DNA of 64,000 nucleotides from Adlercreutzia shanghongiae (GTDB taxonomy: Bacteria > Actinomycetota > Coriobacteriia > Coriobacteriales > Eggerthellaceae). This document shows positions 25,673 to 32,366 of the stretch, piece by piece. Position 1 is the first letter of the stretch, and each line of letters starts with the position of its first letter. The translations under genes were made by a program, and so were the position numbers. The notes under the pieces are model-generated. The model was not told the origin of the DNA. It did no database searches and saw only the letters and a program-made list of their open reading frames with translations. The DNA lies in contig NZ_JAYMFI010000017.1 of assembly GCF_035830635.1 (NCBI RefSeq), positions 45,241 to 109,240 of the forward strand. Reading direction: 5' to 3'.

Positions 25673-25738
25673 CCCTCCGCTTAACCCCGGGCGCGCCTGT
25701 TCGGCAGGCGCGCCTTCGCTGTTTCGAAAGGAGCCCTT

Positions 25739-26731
25739 ATGCAGAACATCTCATCCCGCCGCGCTTTCCGCCTCGCGGCTTTTGCTCTGGCCGCTGCGCT
25801 GGTGTGCGCCCTGGCCCTGGTCGGCCTTCAACCCTCCCCTGCCTTCGCGGTTGTCTCCTCGGTCAAGACGGCCGAGGTCGCACCGAGCTACCCCAACCCC
25901 ATCACGGGAGAGATCGAAGATCCCGGCGACCCGAACATGGTGGCCATGGCCGAATCCATGATGGAGGGCGTAACCTTCCCCTACGCCCTAGTTGAGACCG
26001 ACGTGGACGGCAACGTCTTCGTGTCGCTGCGCTTCAACTTGGCCGACCAGGAAAACGGCGTGACCATGGAGGCTTCCACCGATGGCGCCGAGTACGTGGC
26101 CGCACCGGGCGAGATGGTGGCGAGCAACGCCGAGGACAACACCGCCGACTGGCGCTTCCAGGTGCCGGCGGGCACCCAGTACCTGCGCAGCCATCTGGGC
26201 GTCATCCCCATCGAGCGCGAGGTCATCTACTTCCTCACGCTGGGCAATTCCATCGACGGCAACTCCGCCGGCTTCACCCAGACCGTGACTCCGGGCGAGG
26301 GTGCCGAAGATCCTGAGCCCGCTGCGACCGCCGCCGACGAGGCCGCCGCAAGCGAGGCGCCCGCAGCCGAGGCCGAGCCGGCCACAACCGACGACGCCGC
26401 CCCGGCAGCCGGCGAGAGCGCCGAGACGGGCATTGCGGAATACAACGCCGAGGGACGCGATGTGACCGGCGGCGTTGACGAGCAGCCCGGCCTTGAGGGC
26501 GGCACCATCGCGCTTGTGATCGCCATCATCGTGGCCGTGGCCGCTGTGGCCGGCATCGTCGTGTTCGTGGCCTATGTGCGCCCCAAGCGCGCCCGCCAGG
26601 CCGCTGCGGCAGCCGCTGCCGCCGGGACAACGACGCCGCGCCCGACCGAGGCTCCGGCTGCGCCGGCGAAAGCCGAGAGCGGCGCCGACTCCCCTGACGA
26701 GGACGCGAAGGGCGAGGATTCCCGTGCCTAG
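25739..26731 (+). CDS. Membrane-anchored surface protein of the heme-uptake locus
   Basis: A 330-residue protein with a signal peptide (about 1-38, ending AFA), one extracellular beta-rich domain of about 140 residues, an Ala/Glu/Pro-rich spacer (about 185-240), a transmembrane helix (about 256-282) and a cytoplasmic Ala/Pro tail after RPKRAR. The strand pattern FVSLRFNLADQ... and size suggest one small ligand-binding domain, perhaps a degenerate NEAT, acting like IsdC to relay heme from the wall protein to the lipoprotein; this is inference from order. The stop overlaps the GTG start of the next gene by eight bases. Confidence 0.7.
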   Translation: MQNISSRRAFRLAAFALAAALVCALALVGLQPSPAFAVVSSVKTAEVAPSYPNPITGEIEDPGDPNMVAMAESMMEGVTFPYALVETDVDGNVFVSLRFNLADQENGVTMEASTDGAEYVAAPGEMVASNAEDNTADWRFQVPAGTQYLRSHLGVIPIEREVIYFLTLGNSIDGNSAGFTQTVTPGEGAEDPEPAATAADEAAASEAPAAEAEPATTDDAAPAAGESAETGIAEYNAEGRDVTGGVDEQPGLEGGTIALVIAIIVAVAAVAGIVVFVAYVRPKRARQAAAAAAAAGTTTPRPTEAPAAPAKAESGADSPDEDAKGEDSRA

Positions 26732-27662
26732 CGGAACCTTCCACACCCTGCTTGCCGAGGCCGGCCGCCGCGCAACGGCGCTCGGCCTTGCGGCGCTGCT
26801 GGCGGTCAGCGGCGCCCTTGTCGGCTGCGTCGACCAGCACCCCGAGCGCACCGGCGACGGTACAAACGCGCCGCGCATCATCGCCGCCTCCCCGGCCATC
26901 GCCGATTTGTGCGATCTTTTGCACCTCGATTTGGTGGCCGTCGCCTCCACGGCCAAGGACCTTCCCGAGCGCTATCAAGAACTGCCGCAGGTGGGCACGG
27001 CCATCGCGCCGGATTTGGAGGCCATCAAGGCCCTGCGTCCCGACGTGGTCGTCTCCCCCAAGTCGCTGTCCTACGACCTCAAGCCGAAGTACGCCGGCAT
27101 CGCCGTGGGCGCTTTGTTCCTCGATTTGCGCAGCGTGGACGGCATGTACGACTCGCTCGCCTACCTCGGGCACCGCTTCAACCGCCAGGAAAGCGCCGAC
27201 GCCCTTATCGCCGGCTACCGCTCGTTCATCGAGCAGTACCAGCGGTCCCACGAGGGGAAGGAGGGCCCGCGCGTGCTCATCCTCATGGGCGTGCCGGGCT
27301 CCTACATGGTGGCCACGCCGAACAGCTACGTAGGCAGCCTGGTGGAACAGGCGGGGGGCGTGAACGTCTACGCCGATTCCGAGGACGAGTTCGTGAACGT
27401 GAACACCGAGGACATGCAGGCCCGCGACCCCGACATCATCCTGCGGGCGGCCCACGCGCTGCCCGACGAGGTAACGGCCATGTTCGCCGAGGAATTCGCC
27501 ACCAACGATATCTGGAAGCACTTCCGCGCCGTGCAGGAGGGCCACGTGTACGACCTTCCCCCCGAGCAGTTCGGCATGAGCGCCACCATGGCCTACCCCG
27601 AAGCGCTCGAGATCCTGGACGGGATGCTCTACGGCGCGACAACCGACAACGAGGAGGCCTAG
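26724..27662 (+). CDS. Heme/iron ABC transporter substrate-binding lipoprotein (IsdE/FecB type)
   Basis: A 312-residue lipoprotein. The start is a GTG with GAAGGGCGAGG upstream, eight bases inside the previous gene; ATG alternatives further upstream lie entirely within that gene. The lipobox is LVGC. The class III binding-protein fold is evident from RIIAASPAIADLCDLL, the ALRPDVVVSP helix connection and VLILMGVPGSYMVATPNSYVG. It should deliver heme or an iron chelate to the permease encoded immediately downstream. Confidence 0.9.
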   Translation: MPSGTFHTLLAEAGRRATALGLAALLAVSGALVGCVDQHPERTGDGTNAPRIIAASPAIADLCDLLHLDLVAVASTAKDLPERYQELPQVGTAIAPDLEAIKALRPDVVVSPKSLSYDLKPKYAGIAVGALFLDLRSVDGMYDSLAYLGHRFNRQESADALIAGYRSFIEQYQRSHEGKEGPRVLILMGVPGSYMVATPNSYVGSLVEQAGGVNVYADSEDEFVNVNTEDMQARDPDIILRAAHALPDEVTAMFAEEFATNDIWKHFRAVQEGHVYDLPPEQFGMSATMAYPEALEILDGMLYGATTDNEEA

Positions 27663-27663
27663 C

Positions 27664-28656
27664 ATGGTGAGCACTCCGCGCAAGGTCGCGGCCTTCATCA
27701 TTACCCTGCTGGCGCTGTTCGCCCTGGCGCTGATCGCCGTGAACACCGGCAGCTTGCAGGTAACCCCCGATCAGCTTTTCCGCGGCTTGTTCGTCGCTTT
27801 TGACGAAGACGTCTCGGTCGTCTACGACCTGCGCTTCCCGCGCATCATCGTGGCCATGGTGGGCGGTGCGGCCATGGCCGTATCGGGCGTGCTTCTGCAG
27901 GCGGCCATTCGCAACCCGCTGGCCGACCCGGGCATTATCGGCATCAACGCCGGCGCATCGCTTGTAGCGGTGGTGGTAACGGCGTTCTTCCCCGCGCTTC
28001 TGTTCTTCACCCCGGCTTTGGCCTTTGCCGGCGGCATGCTGGCGTTTCTCATCGTGTACAGCCTCTCGTGGCGCGGCGGGCTCTCGCCTTTGCGCGTCAT
28101 TTTGGTGGGCGTGGCCGTGGGCACCATGTTCTCGGGCCTTATTGCGGCGTTCAGCTCCACAGGCGGCGCCATCTCCTCTACGGTGGCGAGCCTGGTGGAC
28201 GCGAATATCACCATGAAAACCTGGGCCGACGTGCAGACTATCTCGCTTTACACGGCCGTGGGCCTTATTCTGGCGCTTCTGGCCGCACGCCGCTGCGACA
28301 TGCTGGCCCTCGAGGACAAAACGGCCCGCTCGCTTGGCGTGGAGGTGAACGCGAGCCGCATGGGCGTCTCGGCAGTGGCGGTGCTTCTGGCCTCCATCTC
28401 CACGGCCATCATCGGCCCCATCAGCTTTCTCGGGCTTATCGTGCCCCACATCGCCCGCATTCTCGTGGGCACCTCCCACCGCACGCTCATCGCGTACTCC
28501 ATCGTGCTGGGCGCCCTGTTCCTTCTGGCCGCCGACACCATCGGGCGCACTGTTGCCGCCCCCTACGAGATCAGCGCGGCGGTCATCATGTCCATCGTGG
28601 GAGGACCGGTGTTCATTCTGCTTTTGAGGAAGGCGCGTGCGACCTATGGCGAGTAA
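27664..28656 (+). CDS. Heme/iron ABC transporter permease (FecCD/IsdF family)
   Basis: A 330-residue polytopic permease with eight to ten helices. The family motifs LRFPRIIVAMVGGAAMAVSG, IRNPLADPGIIGINAGAS and GPISFLGLIVPHIARILVG are intact; the last is the coupling region for the ATPase. It starts one base after the lipoprotein stop. A single permease gene suggests a homodimeric pore. It completes the membrane part of the uptake system. Confidence 0.95.
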   Translation: MVSTPRKVAAFIITLLALFALALIAVNTGSLQVTPDQLFRGLFVAFDEDVSVVYDLRFPRIIVAMVGGAAMAVSGVLLQAAIRNPLADPGIIGINAGASLVAVVVTAFFPALLFFTPALAFAGGMLAFLIVYSLSWRGGLSPLRVILVGVAVGTMFSGLIAAFSSTGGAISSTVASLVDANITMKTWADVQTISLYTAVGLILALLAARRCDMLALEDKTARSLGVEVNASRMGVSAVAVLLASISTAIIGPISFLGLIVPHIARILVGTSHRTLIAYSIVLGALFLLAADTIGRTVAAPYEISAAVIMSIVGGPVFILLLRKARATYGE

Positions 28657-29422
28657 CATCTTCACCATCGACCGAGTAAGCTTTTCCTATGGGGATGCGC
28701 CTCTGTTCTCCGACTTCTCGCTGACGCTGCCCGAGGGGAAGGTGACGACGCTCATCGGAGCGAATGGCTCGGGGAAATCGACGCTGTTCGACCTCATGAC
28801 GAAGAACCTGAAGCCGCGCTCCGGCAGCATCTTTCTGCGCGGCGGCGACGTGGCCGCCCTTCGCCTGCGCGATTTCGCGAAGCTCGTGGCCATTGTGCAC
28901 CAGCGCAACATCGCCCCGGCCGACCTCTCTGTGGAGAAGCTCGTGAGCTACGGACGGTTCCCCTATCGCACGTTTGGGCACGCGGGCAACGGCGAGGAAG
29001 ACGAGGCCATGGTGAACTGGGCGCTTTCCGTCTGCGAGCTGGATGGCTGCCGGCACCAGTCGGTCTCGTCGCTTTCCGGCGGCCAGGCCCAGCGCGTGTG
29101 GATCGCCCTCGCGCTGGCCCAGGGTTCGAAGGTGCTGCTTCTAGACGAACCGACGACCTACCTGGACGTGCGCTACCAGCTGGACATCCTGCGCCTCGTG
29201 CGGCGCCTGAACGAGGAGTTCGCCATGACCGTGATCATGGTGCTGCACGATATCAACCAGGCGCTGCACTACTCTGATGAAGTGGTGGCTCTCGAGGGCG
29301 GACGCCTGATAGCCCAGGGAGCTCCCACCGATATCGTCAGCGAGGAGCTGCTTGCCGAGGTTTACGGCATTCCCCTGCGCGTGGTGGAGGTGGACGGCAA
29401 GCCCTTCGTGCTGGAGGTATAG
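28646..29422 (+). CDS. Heme/iron ABC transporter ATP-binding protein (FecE/HmuV family)
   Basis: A 258-residue ATPase with Walker A GANGSGKST, signature LSGGQAQRVW, Walker B VLLLDEPTTYLD and switch His in VLHDINQA. ATG at 28646 is preferred because AGGAAGG is about 11 bases upstream; the GTG at 28637 is too close. It overlaps the permease by 11 bases. It ends the five-gene locus, followed by a terminator. Confidence 0.95.
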   Translation: MASNIFTIDRVSFSYGDAPLFSDFSLTLPEGKVTTLIGANGSGKSTLFDLMTKNLKPRSGSIFLRGGDVAALRLRDFAKLVAIVHQRNIAPADLSVEKLVSYGRFPYRTFGHAGNGEEDEAMVNWALSVCELDGCRHQSVSSLSGGQAQRVWIALALAQGSKVLLLDEPTTYLDVRYQLDILRLVRRLNEEFAMTVIMVLHDINQALHYSDEVVALEGGRLIAQGAPTDIVSEELLAEVYGIPLRVVEVDGKPFVLEV

Positions 29423-29434
29423 CTGCTTTCGAAA

Positions 29435-29476
29435 GGGCGCCTGCTTCACGCTTGGGAGTAGGCGCTCTTTTGTTTT
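29435..29476 (+). terminator. Rho-independent terminator after the heme-uptake locus
   Basis: GGGCGCCTGCT pairs with AGTAGGCGCTC (all 11 positions with two G-U pairs) around an 11-base loop, followed by TTTTGTTTT. Confidence 0.9.
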
Positions 29477-29494
29477 GCCGGGACAGTGCGTCTG

Positions 29495-30556
29495 CTAGAC
29501 AAGCTCGCGGGCAAAGCGCTGGGTGGCGTCAGCGAGGAGTTTCTCACGCGAGACACCGGCGCCAACGCGGGCCCACGGGGCGTCGCGGGTGATGACGGCC
29601 AGATCGTCGGCGGTGTAGAGGAAGACGCCGTCGATGGAGGCGACCTTGCGATCGACGAGCGCGCCATCGCGGCTGCCGTCGACGATGAGCATGGGGCGGC
29701 CGCGGCGCAGGCGGGCCACGCCCTTCATGAGGCGGCGATCGATGGCGATGCCCGGCACCGCGCTGCCCACAATCGCGATATCGGCGTTGCCCATCACCAC
29801 CGACAGGCCCTCCGGCGCGGCCGTGCGCGCGCCGAGCAGGCGGGCGCGCTCGTTCTGCTCGTCGGTTCCCAAGAAGACGAAATCGTCCACCCCGGCGCGG
29901 GCGAAGGCGTCGCCCAGGGCGTCGGAAAGGCGACTCGAGCCCACCGCGAGCACGCAGCGGCGTTCGAGATGGCCGAAGACGCGACTCGCCAATTCCACTG
30001 CCGTCTCAGCCAAGGCTGCAGCGGTAGCTCCCGTACTTTCCGCCGCTAACGTGCCGGCCAAGGTGTTGGCAGCGTTGGCAAGCCGAGAAAGCCCCTCGCC
30101 CAAACAACCCGCCGAGCGCGCTTCTGCCACGGCATGGGCAAGAGAAGTCGAGAGCCCATCGGCGAATGATGAGCCCGACGCCCCCGATGCGGAAATCCCC
30201 TCTTCCGCGCGCAATCCGCTTTTTGCACCGGCGAATTCATCGAGTTCGCAGAGAGCAGCAAACAGGTGCGAGGCAGCATCGAGCCCTTCCGCGAAGTAAA
30301 GCGAACCTCCCACGTCGAGGGAGGCCGACGTTCCGCCGAACAGGCCGACAGCGATATCATAGGCATCGCAGCCCTCTTCAGCTACGGCATACAACTCTAT
30401 GCGCCCTTCGTCGGCTACGAGCAGTCCTTCGGTCAGGCCGCGTCGCGCCGCCACGTCGGCCAGCAAGGCCCGGCGCGCACTGACGTCGGTCACCAGATGG
30501 CTGGCAGGCAGAAAGACCGGGCGTCGGGGGTTTATGCCGGCAACAAAGAGGGCCAT
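29495..30556 (-). CDS. HemA-like protein lacking the catalytic cysteine
   Basis: A 353-residue protein with glutamyl-tRNA reductase architecture: a short N-terminal domain, a middle helix (about 185-205, AAALAETAVELASRVFG), then a Rossmann domain (CVLAVGSSRLSDALGDAFARAGV; NADIAIVGSAVPGIAIDRRLM; PMLIVDGSRDG). In active enzymes the substrate site is S/T-C-N-R-x-E-x-Y; here the aligned stretch reads ADEGRIELYAV, so position 50 is Glu instead of Cys and the Asn is Gly. Reductase activity by the known thioester chemistry is therefore unlikely. It follows the HemX/CcsA gene by three bases, as hemA and hemX are linked in other Gram-positives, and converges on the heme importer. A regulatory or scaffold role in heme handling is plausible. 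Confidence 0.72.
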   Translation of the reverse strand: MALFVAGINPRRPVFLPASHLVTDVSARRALLADVAARRGLTEGLLVADEGRIELYAVAEEGCDAYDIAVGLFGGTSASLDVGGSLYFAEGLDAASHLFAALCELDEFAGAKSGLRAEEGISASGASGSSFADGLSTSLAHAVAEARSAGCLGEGLSRLANAANTLAGTLAAESTGATAAALAETAVELASRVFGHLERRCVLAVGSSRLSDALGDAFARAGVDDFVFLGTDEQNERARLLGARTAAPEGLSVVMGNADIAIVGSAVPGIAIDRRLMKGVARLRRGRPMLIVDGSRDGALVDRKVASIDGVFLYTADDLAVITRDAPWARVGAGVSREKLLADATQRFARELV

Positions 30557-30559
30557 GGC

Positions 30560-31393
30560 CTACCCCGCCGACACCGCGACGAGCAGTACCATAACCACCA
30601 GGCCCGCAATGGCAAGTCCGTCACGCACCTTCGCCGAGGCGACCCAGGGCGCGAGGAACGACAGCCCGTTGAACACCGACCAGACAACCGTGGTGACCAG
30701 CGAAAGGGCCACGCGCGGCACAAGGTAGGACAAGTTGCCCTGACAGCCCGTACCGGCCATGGCGGCATAGAGCGCCACCAGATGCGTGAAGCCGATGAGC
30801 ATGGCCGCAACGAGCACGACCAGGCCCACAAGGCCCGCCAAACGCGAGATGCGGCTCAGGGTGTCGAGAGCCGGCGTATCGAGCTCGAGCACCTTGGCGC
30901 TGCGGGCCGCCATGAGGCGGCGCTGGTACAAATCGAGCCCGGCCGAGGCGGCGGACGTGGCAAAGCAGGCCAGCGCGATGAACACGAGCACGATGTGAGG
31001 CACGAGCAGCGGCCAGTTGTAGTAGGCGAGGTTGTCGGCCGTGGTCGGATCGAGGATGCGCAGCCACTGGGCGATGAGGATGAGCAGTGCCACCACCGGG
31101 GCCGCCATAGCCGCAAACGCCACCCCGCGCTTCGTGACGACCAGCCCCACGGCGGTCACCACCGCCAGCACCCAGGACGCGAGCATCACGATGTTGGGGC
31201 CCGACAGCAGCGTGCCCGACGTGCTCACCGACTCCATGCCGATAACGGCGGAGTGCAGGGCCACCGCGGCCAAGTAGACGCCCTTGGCCGCCCGGGCCGC
31301 CACGCAGTGGTCGCGCCGCAGGCCATAGGCGCCCAAGGCGCTCGCCGCGCCATAGAGCAGAATGCAGATTATTTCGAAAACGAACAGAACCAT
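30560..31393 (-). CDS. HemX/CcsA-family membrane protein (cytochrome c assembly type)
   Basis: A 277-residue polytopic protein with eight predicted helices. The layout (paired N-terminal helices, a conserved HS and WP loop, PHIVLVFIALACFATSAASA, then C-terminal helices) fits the CcsA/HemX group of heme-handling proteins. The WWD motif of true CcsA is not evident, so HemX is the better comparison. It is followed after three bases by the HemA-like gene. The ribosome binding site is weak (GTAGAAAG). It may stabilise or sense heme pathway proteins, but this is inference. Confidence 0.75.
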   Translation of the reverse strand: MVLFVFEIICILLYGAASALGAYGLRRDHCVAARAAKGVYLAAVALHSAVIGMESVSTSGTLLSGPNIVMLASWVLAVVTAVGLVVTKRGVAFAAMAAPVVALLILIAQWLRILDPTTADNLAYYNWPLLVPHIVLVFIALACFATSAASAGLDLYQRRLMAARSAKVLELDTPALDTLSRISRLAGLVGLVVLVAAMLIGFTHLVALYAAMAGTGCQGNLSYLVPRVALSLVTTVVWSVFNGLSFLAPWVASAKVRDGLAIAGLVVMVLLVAVSAG

Positions 31394-31484
31394 TGACGCA
31401 CTTTCTACCCAGCTTACCGCTTTATTCTACGCAAGAGCTACCGCTTCCCCATCGCCCATTCAGCCTATATCCGCTCGCAAAGGA

Positions 31485-31507
31485 CTGAGGGGCCAATCGC
31501 CCCTCAG
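31485..31507 (-). terminator. Terminator-like hairpin after the LuxR-type gene
   Basis: CTGAGGGG pairs with CCCCTCAG around a 7-base loop; on the minus strand it is followed by TCCTTTG. Stem strong, T-tract weak. Confidence 0.6.
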
Positions 31508-31525
31508 CGAGCAAGGCCGACTCTC

Positions 31526-31750
31526 TCAGCGACGGCAGAGGAGGCCCGTCTCGAAGCCGTAGGCCACCAAGGCGGCACGGTTAGCGCGGCCGGACTTGGT
31601 GGTCATATGCGACAGATGCGCCTTCACCGTCTGCTCCGAGAGCGTGAGGCGGCTCGCAATCTCCTTATTCGAAAGACCGCCGGCAATGTAGTAGAGAATC
31701 TGCTGCTCACGCAAGGTGAACGCAGACTCGGGATCGGCGACAAAAAGCAT
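31526..31750 (-). CDS. Minimal LuxR/GerE-type helix-turn-helix protein
   Basis: A 74-residue protein that is almost only a DNA-binding domain: FTLREQQILYYIAGGLSNKE followed by IASRLTLSEQTVKAHLSHM, the canonical LuxR/GerE helices. No receiver or ligand domain is present, as in GerE itself. The ATG at 31750 has AAAGG eight bases upstream; another ATG six codons earlier (31768) lacks a binding site. It may be a stand-alone regulator or the remnant of a longer one. It lies after the DUF1292 gene but beyond that gene's terminator. Confidence 0.8.
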   Translation of the reverse strand: MLFVADPESAFTLREQQILYYIAGGLSNKEIASRLTLSEQTVKAHLSHMTTKSGRANRAALVAYGFETGLLCRR

Positions 31751-31790
31751 CTGCGTAACCTTTCTCATGGGTCGCGCCGTCGAAAGCTCA

Positions 31791-31826
31791 AGAAAAGAAC
31801 GGCGCCCCGAACCCCGAGGCGCCGTC
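31791..31826 (-). terminator. Rho-independent terminator after the DUF1292 gene
   Basis: On the minus strand GACGGCGCC pairs with GGCGCCGT across a short loop, followed by TCTTTTCTT. It separates the DUF1292 gene from the LuxR-type gene. Confidence 0.85.
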
Positions 31827-31837
31827 GTCGTGTGGCT

Positions 31838-32161
31838 TTAGGCGAAGTCGTACAGATCCTTCGCGGCCTCCTGGAAGTCGGCGTAGGCCTCAGCCGCGAT
31901 GGCCTCGTCGGTCACCAGCTCGAAGGCGGCAGGCTGGCCGTCCTCGTCGAGCTCGGTCACCTCGAGCAGCACCACCTCGCCTGAAGACGTGGCCGGATGA
32001 TCCTCATCCACCGGGAAGAAGAACCCGTAGGAGCGGTCGCCCTTCAGCACCAGTCCGAGGAACTCTAGATCGACGGTATCGCCCTTCTCATCGGCGAACG
32101 TAAGCGTAATGCCCTCCTCCGTCGGCGGGCAGAAATTAGGAGCAGACCCTTCACGAACCAT
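31838..32161 (-). CDS. DUF1292 family protein
   Basis: A 107-residue acidic cytoplasmic protein. The order ITLTFADEKGDTVDLEFLG, YGFFFPVDED and GEVVLLEVTELDEDGQPAAFELVTDE matches DUF1292, small proteins common in Firmicutes and some Actinobacteria, often near Holliday-junction resolvase or MTA genes; their function is unknown. The ATG at 32161 is chosen because AAAGGGAAG lies just upstream; a GTG at 32182 is the alternative. Transcribed in the direction away from secDF. Confidence 0.8.
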   Translation of the reverse strand: MVREGSAPNFCPPTEEGITLTFADEKGDTVDLEFLGLVLKGDRSYGFFFPVDEDHPATSSGEVVLLEVTELDEDGQPAAFELVTDEAIAAEAYADFQEAAKDLYDFA

Positions 32162-32195
32162 AAACTTCCCTTTCATGCGCACAATGGCAATGGAG

Positions 32196-32313
32196 GCGCG
32201 GGGCAGGGGGCGTGCCTCCGCGCGGAGTTCCGCAGCGAACGAAGCAGAACTTAATGTCCTGTTTCGCCGAGCGAGGACCGTCTGAGCACGGAGGTATGCC
32301 CCCTGGCCCGTGC
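32196..32313. repeat. Family B intergenic inverted-repeat element, copy B3 (inverted)
   Basis: Arms 32196-32223 and 32286-32313 are complementary at 23 of 28 positions. The interior read on the minus strand (GTCCTCGCTCGGCGAAACAGG ... TTCGTTCGCTGCGGAACTCC) matches the B2 interior. Unlike B1 and B2 the core is inverted relative to the plus strand. It lies between secDF and the DUF1292 gene, which are both on the minus strand. Confidence 0.8.
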
Positions 32314-32325
32314 CGGACGGTCCGA

Positions 32326-32365
32326 ATGAGCGACTGAGCAGTACCCCGTGGCCCGACCCGGAAGA
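32326..32365. repeat. Partial copy of the B2 left half
   Basis: Read on the minus strand, GGTCGGGCCACGGGG and CTGCTCAGTCGCTCA match 10641-10671 apart from one base. Only this left half is present, next to complete copy B3 and touching the secDF stop at 32367. It implies an old nested or truncated insertion. Confidence 0.7.
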
Positions 32366-32366
32366 G

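Noticed and set aside
29495..30556. A normal glutamyl-tRNA reductase hemA
   Set aside because: The catalytic cysteine and adjacent asparagine of the substrate motif are replaced, so an ordinary hemA label would mislead.
32183..32366. A conventional terminator pair between the DUF1292 and secDF genes
   Set aside because: The inverted repeats there have no T-tracts and match repeat family B elsewhere.
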